Positions 51,220 through 59,375 of a stretch of 64,000 nt of DNA are shown piece after piece (the stretch's first letter is position 1; every line of letters starts with the position of its first letter). The DNA comes from Lachnotalea sp. AF33-28 (GTDB lineage Bacteria > Bacillota > Clostridia > Lachnospirales > Lachnospiraceae). The stretch lies in contig NZ_QUEE01000008.1 of assembly GCF_003477885.1 (NCBI RefSeq), forward strand, positions 124,001 to 188,000, given 5' to 3'. The notes beneath the pieces were generated by a model. That model did not search any database and was not told where the DNA came from. It saw only the letters and a list, made by a program, of their open reading frames with translations. Position numbers and translations under genes: made by a program.

Positions 51220-54219
51220 ATGAGTGACCGAATGACACCGATTCCCTTCCCGCAGCTTATGGATTGGATCCTGACGGAGAAGGAAAATCAAAACAGCGTA
51301 TTTGGCGTACATAAAGCCTATACAGCGGATCAGAATAAGAGCCTTAATCTGTTCGGGGGCAGGATTGAGACGCCCTTTGGCCCTGCGGCAGGCCCGCATA
51401 CACAGCTTGCGCAGAACATTGTGGCAGCCTATTACGCAGGCAGCCGTTTCTTTGAACTGAAGACCGTACAGATTCTCGACGGGGAAGACCTGCCTGTGTC
51501 TAAGCCCTGCATCCGGGCGGAGGATGAGTGCTACAATGTGGAGTGGTCCACCGAGCTTACTGTGCCGCAGGCATTTGAAGAATATGTAAAAGCCTGGTTT
51601 GCCATACAGATCATTTCCAGGGAATACGGGCTTGGAAGCCCGGACGGTTTTCTGTTTAACATGAGCGTGGGTTATGATCTGGAAGGCATTAAGTCCCCTA
51701 AGATTGACCGTTTCCTAAACGGGATGCGGGACGCTTCCCAGACGGACATCTACCGGGAATGCAGACAGTGGATTCTGGACCATGCGGACCGGCTCACCCA
51801 TATGAGCAGAGAAGAGGCGGAGAATCTGCCTTCCTGTATCTGCAATTCGGTGACACTGTCCACTCTGCACGGATGTCCGTCACAGGAGATCGAGAAAATC
51901 GCCGGCTACCTGTTAAAAGAGAAGGGCTTTCATACTTTTATCAAATGCAACCCCACGCTGCTGGGATATGAATATGCGAGAGAGACGCTGGATGCGATGG
52001 GATACGGCTATGTGGAATTCGGCGATTTCCATTTCAGGGACGATCTGCAGTATGAGGACGCGGTTTTGATGCTGACGCGTCTGATGGCGCTGGCGGATGG
52101 GCTGGGACTGTCCTTTGGAGTGAAGATCACCAATACCTTCCCCGTGGATATCCGGCATGGGGAACTGCCGGGACAGGAGATGTACATGTCGGGCAGGTCC
52201 CTGTATCCGCTATCCATATCGCTGGCCGCAAAGCTTGCGGCGGAATTTGATGGGAAGCTCCGGATTTCCTACTCCGGCGGGGCGGATTATTTCAATATCG
52301 GCCGGATCTATGATGCGGGCATCTGGCCCGTCACCATTGCCACCACGGTCCTTAAGCCCGGCGGATACGGCAGGATGGTTCAGATCGCCGACGAGCTGGC
52401 TGGAAGAGAATATGTCCCGTTTACCGCGGTGAATGCGGAGCTTGTGGCAGAGCTTGCAAAGTCGGCCAAGACCGACGCGCATCACACGAAGTCCGTCAAG
52501 CCTCTGCCGTCAAGGAAGATGAAAAAGAAAGTGCCTCTGCTGGACTGCTTTGTTTCCCCCTGCAAGGAGGGATGCCCGATTCATCAGGATATTACAGCTT
52601 ATATGAAGCTGGCCAGAGAGGAGCGCTATCTGGAGGCTCTGCAGGTGATTACGGAGAAAAATCCGCTGCCGTTTATTACGGGCACGATCTGTGCCCATAA
52701 CTGCATGAGCAGGTGTACGCGCAACGCCTATGAAGAGCCGGTGGACATCCGGTCCATGAAGCTGATCTGTGCAAAAAAAGGCTATGACGCTTTCATCAAA
52801 ACAGTAGAAAAGCCTCCTGTGCTCTATACGGAGAAGGCGGCCGTAGTAGGAGGAGGTCCTGCGGGCATGGCCGCTGCCTGTTTCCTGGCCAGAGCGGGCA
52901 TGGAGGTGACACTGTTTGAAAAGTCCGGCAGCCTGGGAGGTGTTGTGCGCCGTGTGATCCCGGAATTTCGAATTCCCGATGCGGCGATCAACCGGGATGC
53001 ATCTTTGCTGGAGGCACTGGGAGTTAATATCCGGCTGCATACGGAGGCACCTTCTGTAAAAGAGCTAAAGAATGCGGGATATGAACATATCGTGCTGGCG
53101 GTGGGAGCCGGTGCGCCGGGCCTATGTGATCTGGAAGAAGGAACCGCTATCAACGCCCTTTCCTTCCTGGAAGAATATAAGAAAACGGAAGGCCATACGG
53201 ATATCGGCCGCCGCGTGGCGGTGATCGGCGGAGGCAACACGGCCATGGATGCTGCGCGGGCGGCGGCGAGAACCGTCGGAGTGGAAAGCGTATCCCTGGT
53301 GTACCGCAGGACCAGGCAGTATATGCCTGCGGATGAAGAAGAACTTTTGCTGGCTCTGGAGGATGGGGTGGAATTTGCAGAACTCTTATCTCCGGTATCG
53401 CATCAGGACGGCATGCTCATATGCAGTGTGATGAAGTTGGGCGATGCCGATGCGTCTGGCCGCAGAAGGCCCATAGACACGGGTGAACAGGTACAGCTGC
53501 CGGTGGATACCGTAATCGCCGCCACCGGAGAGCGGGTGGATGCCGAATTCTACCTTGCAAATGACATAGCGTTAGATGAACGGGGCAGAGTCCTGACCAA
53601 TCAGGACACATTGGAAACCAGTGTTAAGAATGTTTATGCCGCCGGGGACGGCCTGAACGGGCCCGCAACCGTCGTGGAAGCAATCCGGGATGCCATGAAG
53701 TGCGCGTCCGCCATCCTGGGCCGGCCGGCTGCCAACGATTTTACCGGAGAACCGGTGGATAAGGAAGCCATATATGCAAAAAAAGGAGTGCTTAAAAGCG
53801 CTGTCTGCGGTCAGCCGGATAACGTAAGATGTCTGGACTGCGGAGGCGTCTGCGAAAACTGTGCGGACGTATGCCCGAACCGTGCGAACCTGTCCGTTCA
53901 GGTCCCCGGCATGGAAAAAGCGCAGATCATCCATGTGGATGCCATGTGCAACGAATGCGGGAACTGCATGAGCTTTTGTCCGTATGACAGCGCCCCTTAC
54001 AAGGATAAGTTCACGCTGTTTGCCAATGAGGCGGACTTAAAAGACAGCACCAATGAGGGATTTATGATACTGGACAGAAAAGAAAAGCGTTTCCGTGTCA
54101 GATATCTGTCAGAGATCACGGATACGGAAGCCGGAGGAAAGAGCCCCAAGATTCCGGCCGGCCTGCAGGCCATTATGTGCGCGGTATGTGAAGACTATCC
54201 GTATTTATTGAGCGAATAG
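51220..54219 (+). CDS. ygfK: YgfK family flavin/iron-sulfur oxidoreductase
   Basis: A 999-residue multidomain redox protein, annotated in databases as a putative selenate reductase subunit. The N-terminal ~420 residues form a dihydroorotate/dihydropyrimidine-dehydrogenase-like FMN barrel. A GltD-like part follows: Fe-S cysteines (CKEGCP, CAHNCMSRC, about 447-495), an FAD site AVVGGGPAGMAAA (about 540) and an NAD(P)H site AVIGGGNTAMDAA (about 667). The C-terminus has ferredoxin-type motifs CGGVCENCADVCP and CNECGNCMSFCP. In the purine island it probably reduces a purine or its dihydro product, supplied with electrons by NADPH or ferredoxin. A terminator follows. Confidence 0.93.
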   Translation: MSDRMTPIPFPQLMDWILTEKENQNSVFGVHKAYTADQNKSLNLFGGRIETPFGPAAGPHTQLAQNIVAAYYAGSRFFELKTVQILDGEDLPVSKPCIRAEDECYNVEWSTELTVPQAFEEYVKAWFAIQIISREYGLGSPDGFLFNMSVGYDLEGIKSPKIDRFLNGMRDASQTDIYRECRQWILDHADRLTHMSREEAENLPSCICNSVTLSTLHGCPSQEIEKIAGYLLKEKGFHTFIKCNPTLLGYEYARETLDAMGYGYVEFGDFHFRDDLQYEDAVLMLTRLMALADGLGLSFGVKITNTFPVDIRHGELPGQEMYMSGRSLYPLSISLAAKLAAEFDGKLRISYSGGADYFNIGRIYDAGIWPVTIATTVLKPGGYGRMVQIADELAGREYVPFTAVNAELVAELAKSAKTDAHHTKSVKPLPSRKMKKKVPLLDCFVSPCKEGCPIHQDITAYMKLAREERYLEALQVITEKNPLPFITGTICAHNCMSRCTRNAYEEPVDIRSMKLICAKKGYDAFIKTVEKPPVLYTEKAAVVGGGPAGMAAACFLARAGMEVTLFEKSGSLGGVVRRVIPEFRIPDAAINRDASLLEALGVNIRLHTEAPSVKELKNAGYEHIVLAVGAGAPGLCDLEEGTAINALSFLEEYKKTEGHTDIGRRVAVIGGGNTAMDAARAAARTVGVESVSLVYRRTRQYMPADEEELLLALEDGVEFAELLSPVSHQDGMLICSVMKLGDADASGRRRPIDTGEQVQLPVDTVIAATGERVDAEFYLANDIALDERGRVLTNQDTLETSVKNVYAAGDGLNGPATVVEAIRDAMKCASAILGRPAANDFTGEPVDKEAIYAKKGVLKSAVCGQPDNVRCLDCGGVCENCADVCPNRANLSVQVPGMEKAQIIHVDAMCNECGNCMSFCPYDSAPYKDKFTLFANEADLKDSTNEGFMILDRKEKRFRVRYLSEITDTEAGGKSPKIPAGLQAIMCAVCEDYPYLLSE

Positions 54220-54247
54220 TTTTACGATGGTAATCGGGGTGGGGATG

Positions 54248-54330
54248 TGGTATAATGTCGTCAGACATTATACCACGCTGATTTCCGTCTGCGAAGCAGA
54301 CCGTTTCCCCAGGAAATCATGCGCATCCCC
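54248..54330. repeat. Repeat family B, single copy
   Basis: TGGTATAATGTC-GTCA-GACATTATACCA, then GTCTGC-GAA-GCAGAC, then GGAAATCATGCGCATCCCC. Compared with the array at 32541, the first stem carries a paired A-T to G-C change and the second hairpin a loop change, so the structure is kept while the sequence drifts. Confidence 0.85.
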
Positions 54331-54356
54331 ATACCGTATCGAAAGCAGGCGGTGCG

Positions 54357-54416
54357 AAAAAGCCGGAAGCGAATCTGCGTTGTGCCCGCACAATTGCAGA
54401 TCCGTTCCGGCTTTTT
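54357..54416 (+). terminator. Terminator between ygfK and selD
   Basis: AAAAAGCCGGAA (54357-54368) pairs with TTCCGGCTTTTT (54405-54416), with further pairing of GAATCTGC and GCAGATCC inside. The selD group therefore probably needs its own promoter or limited readthrough. Confidence 0.8.
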
Positions 54417-54458
54417 GGAAAACGGGTATTGAATAAAATTAAAGGCAGGTAAACATCC

Positions 54459-55508
54459 ATGTCAGGTGAAATCCAATTCTGCCGTACCGGCGGCTGTACA
54501 GCCAAGCTGGGGCCCGGCATCTTAGACCATGTACTGAAAAAAATCCCGCGGAGCCAGGATGATCACCTGCTCGTCGGCTATGACAGCGCGGACGATGCGG
54601 CTGTCTACAGGCTGACCGATGAGCTGGCCATCGTGCAGACCCTGGACTTCTTTCCGCCTATGGTGGAGGATCCGTATATTTTCGGTCAGATCGCGGCGGC
54701 CAACGCGTTAAGCGACATCTATGCCATGGGAGGCGAGGTGAAGTCCGCCTTAAACATCGTGTGCTTTCCGGAGCAGATGGATCTGAATATTCTTGGCAGG
54801 ATCCTGCAGGGAGGCGCAGAAAAGGTACAGGAGGCCGGAGGAGTGCTGGCCGGCGGTCATTCCATTGCGGATGCGGATGTGAAATATGGGCTGTCGGTCA
54901 CCGGCACGGTGCATCCGGACAAAATATGGAAAAATAACGGGGCAAGACCGGGAGACCGGCTGATTCTTACCAAACCCCTCGGCGTGGGGATCATCACCGC
55001 GGCTTCCCGGGTAAAAGAGGCGTCGAAGAAGGCGGTGGATGCGGCGGTTTGTTCCATGACCGCTTTGAACCGATACGCGGCCCAGGCGGCTCATGGCTGC
55101 AGGATCCACGGATGTACCGATGTGACCGGATTCGGACTCCTGTGCCATTTAAATGAGATGCTGGGTGGAACATACGGCGCGAAGATCAATGCGTCTGCCC
55201 TGCCGGTGCTTCCGGAAGCAGCATCCTATGCGGAAGAATTCCTGATCACGGCAGCGGCTCAGAGAAACCGGAATTTTGTCGGGGACAAAGTGTTTTTTGA
55301 AGACGGTGTGAGCTTTGCCATGGAAGAGCTGATGTTTGATCCGCAGACATCGGGAGGACTCCTGTTTGCGGTGGATAAAGAAGATGCCCAGATGCTTAGC
55401 GGGAAATTAAAAGAACTGGGCATGCCCGCCGGTATCATCGGTGAAGTCACAGAGCCGTCAGATCAGAAGAAAGGATGTACCGCGGGCCGGATTCACGTGT
55501 TTGCTTAA
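54459..55508 (+). CDS. selD: Selenide, water dikinase (selenophosphate synthetase)
   Basis: A 349-residue enzyme making selenophosphate from selenide and ATP. The catalytic position, selenocysteine in some clostridia, is an ordinary cysteine here (TGGCTAKLGPG; the codon is TGT), with the essential lysine two residues on. AIR-synthase-fold motifs follow: DDAAVYRL, QTLDFFPPMVEDPYIFG and GHSIADADVKYGLSVTG. In this neighbourhood it would feed selenium to the labile cofactor of the molybdenum hydroxylase as much as to selenoproteins; no selA or selB is in the window. yedF follows after 81 bp, across a repeat. Confidence 0.96.
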   Translation: MSGEIQFCRTGGCTAKLGPGILDHVLKKIPRSQDDHLLVGYDSADDAAVYRLTDELAIVQTLDFFPPMVEDPYIFGQIAAANALSDIYAMGGEVKSALNIVCFPEQMDLNILGRILQGGAEKVQEAGGVLAGGHSIADADVKYGLSVTGTVHPDKIWKNNGARPGDRLILTKPLGVGIITAASRVKEASKKAVDAAVCSMTALNRYAAQAAHGCRIHGCTDVTGFGLLCHLNEMLGGTYGAKINASALPVLPEAASYAEEFLITAAAQRNRNFVGDKVFFEDGVSFAMEELMFDPQTSGGLLFAVDKEDAQMLSGKLKELGMPAGIIGEVTEPSDQKKGCTAGRIHVFA

Positions 55509-55524
55509 CAGGTAATATGAAAGC

Positions 55525-55571
55525 GGAAGCACACCCAAGTGTGCGCAGGTCATCAACCTGCGGTTGGTGAC
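55525..55571 (+). repeat. Palindromic repeat family A, copy 2
   Basis: A 47-bp double hairpin: GCACACCCAAGTGTGC, then GTCATCAACC-TGC-GGTTGGTGAC. Relative to copy 1 the second stem has a compensating change (AACC/GGTT for AGCC/GGCT). It lies between selD and yedF. Confidence 0.85.
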
Positions 55572-55589
55572 AGGAAGGGGGAAATATTT

Positions 55590-56228
55590 ATGAATCAAAC
55601 AGTGGATGCAAGAGGGGATCAGTGTCCGATCCCTTTGGTAAAGGCGAAGAAGGCTCTGAAAGAACTTCATCCTTCCGATATACTTAAAGTACTGGTGGAT
55701 AACGAAATCGCAGTCCAAAACCTTCTTAAGATGGCCGGCCAGATGCAGATTTATGCAGAGCGCGGGAAAGAAGACGGCGGATTTTATGTGGAATTTCATG
55801 TGGAAAAGGAAATATCTCCCGAACCTTCTGCAGAGGAAACACAGTGCCTCCTGCCGGAAGCAAAGAAGGAAGAACCGGTAAAGCCGCGGAAGAAGAATAC
55901 GGTGGTTGTGATCAGTTCCTCTTTCATGGGGGACGGTTCCGAGGAACTTGGCAAAATCCTGATGAAAGGATTCCTTTACGCCCTGGCGCAGCTGGATGAA
56001 CCGCCGGCCTGCATCATCTTTTATAACGGGGGTGTGAAGCTGACGACGGAAGGCTCCGCTTCCATAGAAGATCTGAAGGAGCTTAAAGCACAGGGGGTGG
56101 AAATCCTCTCCTGCGGAACCTGCCTGGATTACTATCGGCTGAAGGATAAGCTCATAGTAGGCGAGATCACCAATATGTATACCATAGTGGAAAAGCAGGC
56201 GGCCGCGGACATGATTATCCGCCCATAA
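55590..56228 (+). CDS. yedF: YedF family selenium metabolism protein (TusA + DsrE-like)
   Basis: A 212-residue two-domain protein. The N-terminal TusA-like domain has the persulfide/selenide-carrier cysteine in DARGDQCPIPLVKAKKAL (about residue 11). The C-terminal half (from about 108, TVVVISSSFMGDGSEELG) is DsrE-like and has a CGTCLDYY cysteine pair. YedF proteins co-occur with selD and selenium-dependent molybdenum hydroxylases and are thought to carry or deliver selenium. The ATG at 55590 follows AAGGGGGAAA; the longer frame begins inside the repeat. Confidence 0.93.
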   Translation: MNQTVDARGDQCPIPLVKAKKALKELHPSDILKVLVDNEIAVQNLLKMAGQMQIYAERGKEDGGFYVEFHVEKEISPEPSAEETQCLLPEAKKEEPVKPRKKNTVVVISSSFMGDGSEELGKILMKGFLYALAQLDEPPACIIFYNGGVKLTTEGSASIEDLKELKAQGVEILSCGTCLDYYRLKDKLIVGEITNMYTIVEKQAAADMIIRP

Positions 56229-56266
56229 CATGCATATGACAGTTTGTAAAAAGGCGGAGGGATATC

Positions 56267-57409
56267 ATGATATATTTTGATCAGGCGGCTACAAGTTTTC
56301 ACCGTCCGCCCCAGGTGGCGGATGCGGTGCGTGACGCCCTGCTCACTTTTGGCAACGCTTCGCGCAGCACACATCCCGCATCCATGGCGTCCGCGAGGAT
56401 GATCTATGAAACGAGGCAGCTGCTGGCAGAGCTGTTTTGCGCTCCCGGACCGGAACGCGTTTCGTTTACTTCAGGGGCGACGGAAAGCCTGAATCTGGTG
56501 ATCGGCAGCCTGCTTGAGCCGAACGATCACGTAATCACCACGGCGCTGGACCACAACTCCGTGCTGCGCCCCCTATACCGTAAGGAAAAAGAAGGGGTGG
56601 AGCTGACTGTAATACCGGCGGACAGGGACGGCCGGATCTCCTATCAGGAGCTTGAAGGATGTATGCGCGCCGGCACGAAAGCGCTGATCTGCACGCATGC
56701 TTCCAACGTGACCGGCAATCTGCTGGATATTGAGAGGCTGGGGGAAATCTGCCGCAGACATGACGTAATATTTGTCCTGGACGCGTCACAGACAGCGGGG
56801 ATTGTGCCGATAGACATGAGTGCCTGCAATATCGGCGCGCTGTGCTTTACCGGCCATAAAAGCCTGATGGGTCCCCAGGGCACAGGGGGGATATGTCTGG
56901 CAGAATGGCTTTCCCTTAAACCCGTGAAGGTGGGCGGCAGCGGGTTTGCCAGCGAGCAGAAAGAACAGCCTCCGGTGATGCCGGAGGTGCTGGAGGCAGG
57001 CACGTTAAACGGTCATGGCATTGCCGGGCTGCATGCGGCACTTCGGTGGATTCAGGAACAGGGAACAGAAAATCTAAGACGAAGAGAACTGTCCCTGGCG
57101 CAGAGGTTTTACGAGGGGATCGCCGGGATACCGGGCGTCAGAGTCTACGGGGATTTCACGTCCTGGGACCGGTGCGCGGTGGTCAGTTTTACGGTCGGCG
57201 ACTGCGATTCCGGCGCTGTGAGCACCATGCTCTGGGAGGAGGCTGAAATCGCATGCCGCAGCGGCATGCACTGCGCATATCCCATGCATCAGGCCCTGGG
57301 CACAGAGTCGCAGGGAACCGTGCGTTTCAGCTTCTCCCATTTCAACACGGAAGAAGAGGTGGATCGGGCGGTCTGCGCGGTAAAGAAACTGGGGGAGGAT
57401 CTGGTGTGA
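56267..57409 (+). CDS. Cysteine desulfurase-like PLP enzyme (SufS/Csd class)
   Basis: A 380-residue class-V aminotransferase-fold protein. The PLP lysine is in FTGHKSLMGPQG (about residue 205); the aspartate in VLDASQTAGI and the histidine of THASNVTGN are present, and a catalytic-type cysteine sits in IACRSGMHCA near 330. Cysteine desulfurases and selenocysteine lyases mobilise S or Se from (seleno)cysteine. Between selD-yedF and DUF3343 it probably supplies selenium or sulfur to the hydroxylase cofactor. It ends in a GTGA overlap with the next gene. Confidence 0.92.
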   Translation: MIYFDQAATSFHRPPQVADAVRDALLTFGNASRSTHPASMASARMIYETRQLLAELFCAPGPERVSFTSGATESLNLVIGSLLEPNDHVITTALDHNSVLRPLYRKEKEGVELTVIPADRDGRISYQELEGCMRAGTKALICTHASNVTGNLLDIERLGEICRRHDVIFVLDASQTAGIVPIDMSACNIGALCFTGHKSLMGPQGTGGICLAEWLSLKPVKVGGSGFASEQKEQPPVMPEVLEAGTLNGHGIAGLHAALRWIQEQGTENLRRRELSLAQRFYEGIAGIPGVRVYGDFTSWDRCAVVSFTVGDCDSGAVSTMLWEEAEIACRSGMHCAYPMHQALGTESQGTVRFSFSHFNTEEEVDRAVCAVKKLGEDLV

Positions 57410-57642
57410 GAGAAAGAAAACTGAAACTGGTCATCACCTTTCCCTCCACCACCCAAGCCATCGCCATGGAGAAAAAATGCGGGGAGAATGGGGCAGCAGG
57501 AAGGCTGATCCCCGTCCCCAGACAAATCTCCGCCGGCTGCGGCATAGCCTGGTGTGCGGAGGTCTCTGAACGGGAATATCTGGAGGAGTTCCTTGGGGAA
57601 TTTGGCGTACAGTATGAACATATTTACGAGATAAAAATATAA
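57406..57642 (+). CDS. DUF3343 small protein (putative Se/S carrier)
   Basis: A 78-residue protein starting at GTG 57406, overlapping the preceding stop (GTGA), so translationally coupled. It has KLVITFPSTTQAIAMEK at the start and the family cysteine motif SAGCGIAWC. DUF3343 proteins neighbour selenium-metabolism genes and are described as possible Se/S carriers. The longer frame from 57253 overlaps the desulfurase and is rejected. It ends 6 bp before the convergent mocA gene. Confidence 0.85.
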   Translation: MRERKLKLVITFPSTTQAIAMEKKCGENGAAGRLIPVPRQISAGCGIAWCAEVSEREYLEEFLGEFGVQYEHIYEIKI

Positions 57643-57648
57643 TCGTGC

Positions 57649-58236
57649 CTACAGGTCGCAGGGCAGGTCTTCCGGATAGTCGATATCCTTTAACTCCATG
57701 TTATGAGGTGTTTCGACCCAAAGCACATCTTCGGGATGGGCTTTCAGGATGCGTTTTCCGCCTGTATCCCCGGTCAGGGAAACAAGCTCCTTTTTGTAGC
57801 GGGAGTCAAACACCACAGGGTTGCCGGGCACGCCGTTATGGCAGAGGCAGGCCATGCCCTTATCGGATTTCCGGAAAGCATCCAGCAGAGCGCGTACGCT
57901 TTCGGCGGTCAGCCAGGGCTGATCACATACGGTGAAAAGGAAGGCATCCGAAGCGAATCCCTCCAGCGCGTTAAGCGCCAGGTGAATGGAGTGTGAGATA
58001 CCCAGGTCGCTGTGCCCGTTATAGACTGCCGCCGCGCCAGCCGCTTCTGCTTCCTTTAAAATTTCCTCATATTGAGAAACCACAGCCAGCCGGTCCGGCT
58101 CAAGGGTTTGCGCCCAGCTTAAGGTATGGCGGTACATGGGAATCCCATTTACGGGGGTGAGCAGTTTATTGGCCTGAAAGCGGGTGCTGCTGCCGGCGGC
58201 CAGAAGCAGTATGGACAGGGATGTATAGTGGGACAT
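57649..58236 (-). CDS. mocA: Molybdenum cofactor cytidylyltransferase-like (MocA)
   Basis: A 195-residue MobA/MocA-type nucleotidyltransferase. The N-terminal nucleotide loop is ILLLAAGSSTRFQANKLLTP, the metal site is VCDQPWL, and PGNPVVFDSRYKKEL with GDTGGKRIL is typical of MocA. It would attach CMP to molybdopterin to make the dinucleotide cofactor used by the xanthine dehydrogenase encoded 2 kb away. It is the only gene of the right-hand cluster on the minus strand. The ATG at 58236 follows AGGAGG; the longer start at 58263 lacks one. Confidence 0.9.
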   Translation of the reverse strand: MSHYTSLSILLLAAGSSTRFQANKLLTPVNGIPMYRHTLSWAQTLEPDRLAVVSQYEEILKEAEAAGAAAVYNGHSDLGISHSIHLALNALEGFASDAFLFTVCDQPWLTAESVRALLDAFRKSDKGMACLCHNGVPGNPVVFDSRYKKELVSLTGDTGGKRILKAHPEDVLWVETPHNMELKDIDYPEDLPCDL

Positions 58237-58300
58237 AAGAACCTCCTTCCTATTATGTAACAAGCCCCTACGGAGCGGGGATATTTATCGGCAGTGTATA

Positions 58301-58366
58301 GTTACTCTTCACAGATGCCGTAAATCTTCTGCGTCATGCGCTGCTTTATCGGCTATGAACAGTAAC
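58301..58366. repeat. Repeat family C, copy between mocA and yqeC
   Basis: Left end GTTACTCTTCACAG, right end CTATGAACAGTAAC, with CGCTGCTTTATCGGC matching the complement of the copy at 42175. It lies in the divergent mocA/yqeC region and could carry or disturb their promoters. Confidence 0.75.
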
Positions 58367-58411
58367 AGTTTAAATAATAAAGCTCTTCATGTCAACCTGC
58401 GGGAGGCGGAT

Positions 58412-59212
58412 ATGCAATTCTTTCGATATAACTGCGGCGGCTGGAAGGCTGCTGCCACATTAAGCGAATGTTATCAGCCTGACAGATGCGGTCCCAGGAG
58501 ATTCTCCTTTGTAGGAGGCGGCGGAAAAACCTCGGCGATTTTTAAGATGGCGGAGGAATTATCAGACCTGGCGGTGCTTTCACGACCGGGGGCGGAGAAA
58601 CGGAAGGTGCTGATCGCGCCCACCACTAAGATGTATCTGCCCAGAGACGGCTGTGTCCTGCTTTCCCCCAGGCTCTGCGAGGTGAGAGAGGCGCTTGCCG
58701 TCGAGCCGTACGTGGTGATCGGGCAGCGTGCGGCTTTACCGGCCTCTGCTTTTGAGCCTAAAATAGAGGGCCTGCCGTCTTCCTTTCTGGAAGAGGCGGC
58801 AATGCATGCGGACGTGGTGCTAGCGGAAGCGGACGGAGCCAGACATATGCCGGCCAAAGCTCCGGCGGAACATGAACCGGTTCTGTTTCCGGGCACCACT
58901 GATGTGGCTGCGGTGATGGGGTTGGACTGCCTGTACCGGCCTGTCCGTGAGGTCTGTCACAGACCGGAACTGGTCTGCCGGCTTTTGGGAGTTTCGCCTG
59001 AGCATTTGCTGACGCCGGAGGAGGCAGCCAGGCTGCTGATGAGTGAAAAAGGCCAGCGAAAGGATGTGGGGACGGGTCAGGAGTTTTATGTGCTCTTAAA
59101 CAAAGCGGACGGACCCGAACAGCTATGCCTGGCCGGGGAAGTTGCGAAAAATCTGGAAAGCATGGGCTGCCGCCATATCGCAGCATCCTCACTGTCACCA
59201 GCCGAAGGCTGA
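58412..59212 (+). CDS. yqeC: Selenium-dependent hydroxylase accessory protein YqeC
   Basis: A 266-residue protein with an N-terminal P-loop-like motif FVGGGGKTSAIFKMA (about 30-44) and the family patterns VLIAPTTKMYLP and VVLAEADGARHMPAKAPAEHEPV. YqeC always accompanies selenium-dependent molybdenum hydroxylases and is thought to help insert or form the Se cofactor, possibly with ATP. The ATG at 58412 follows GGGAGGCG; an ATG-led extension to 58355 lacks a site. The last residues (SPAEG) are encoded by an inserted family A repeat. Confidence 0.9.
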   Translation: MQFFRYNCGGWKAAATLSECYQPDRCGPRRFSFVGGGGKTSAIFKMAEELSDLAVLSRPGAEKRKVLIAPTTKMYLPRDGCVLLSPRLCEVREALAVEPYVVIGQRAALPASAFEPKIEGLPSSFLEEAAMHADVVLAEADGARHMPAKAPAEHEPVLFPGTTDVAAVMGLDCLYRPVREVCHRPELVCRLLGVSPEHLLTPEEAARLLMSEKGQRKDVGTGQEFYVLLNKADGPEQLCLAGEVAKNLESMGCRHIAASSLSPAEG

Positions 59213-59336
59213 TGACCTGCGCACACGTCAGTGTGCTTCCGCTAATACTGTCACCAGCCGCAGGCTGATGACCTGCGCACACGTCAGTGTGCTTCCGCTA
59301 ATACTGTCACCAGCCGCAGGCTGATGACCTGCGCAC
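59194..59336 (-). repeat. Palindromic repeat family A, tandem array (copies 3-5)
   Basis: Copies at 59194-59240, 59250-59296 and a partial one at 59306-59336, with a 56-bp period, inverted relative to copies 1 and 2. The first has the stem GTCACCAGCC-GAA-GGCTGATGAC; the others have GCA in the loop. The yqeC stop codon lies inside the first copy; yqeB starts 40 bp after the array. Confidence 0.9.
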
Positions 59337-59375
59337 GCAGTTGGATGCGTATAAATATAAGGGAGGTTACAGGCA

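Noticed and set aside
54459..54530. Possible selenocysteine TGA in selD
   Set aside because: The catalytic position in TGGCTAK is an ordinary TGT cysteine codon, and the frame has no internal TGA.
59194..59336. Tandem repeats considered as a small CRISPR array
   Set aside because: The 9-bp gaps are too short and identical to be spacers, no cas gene is present, and the same unit occurs singly elsewhere.
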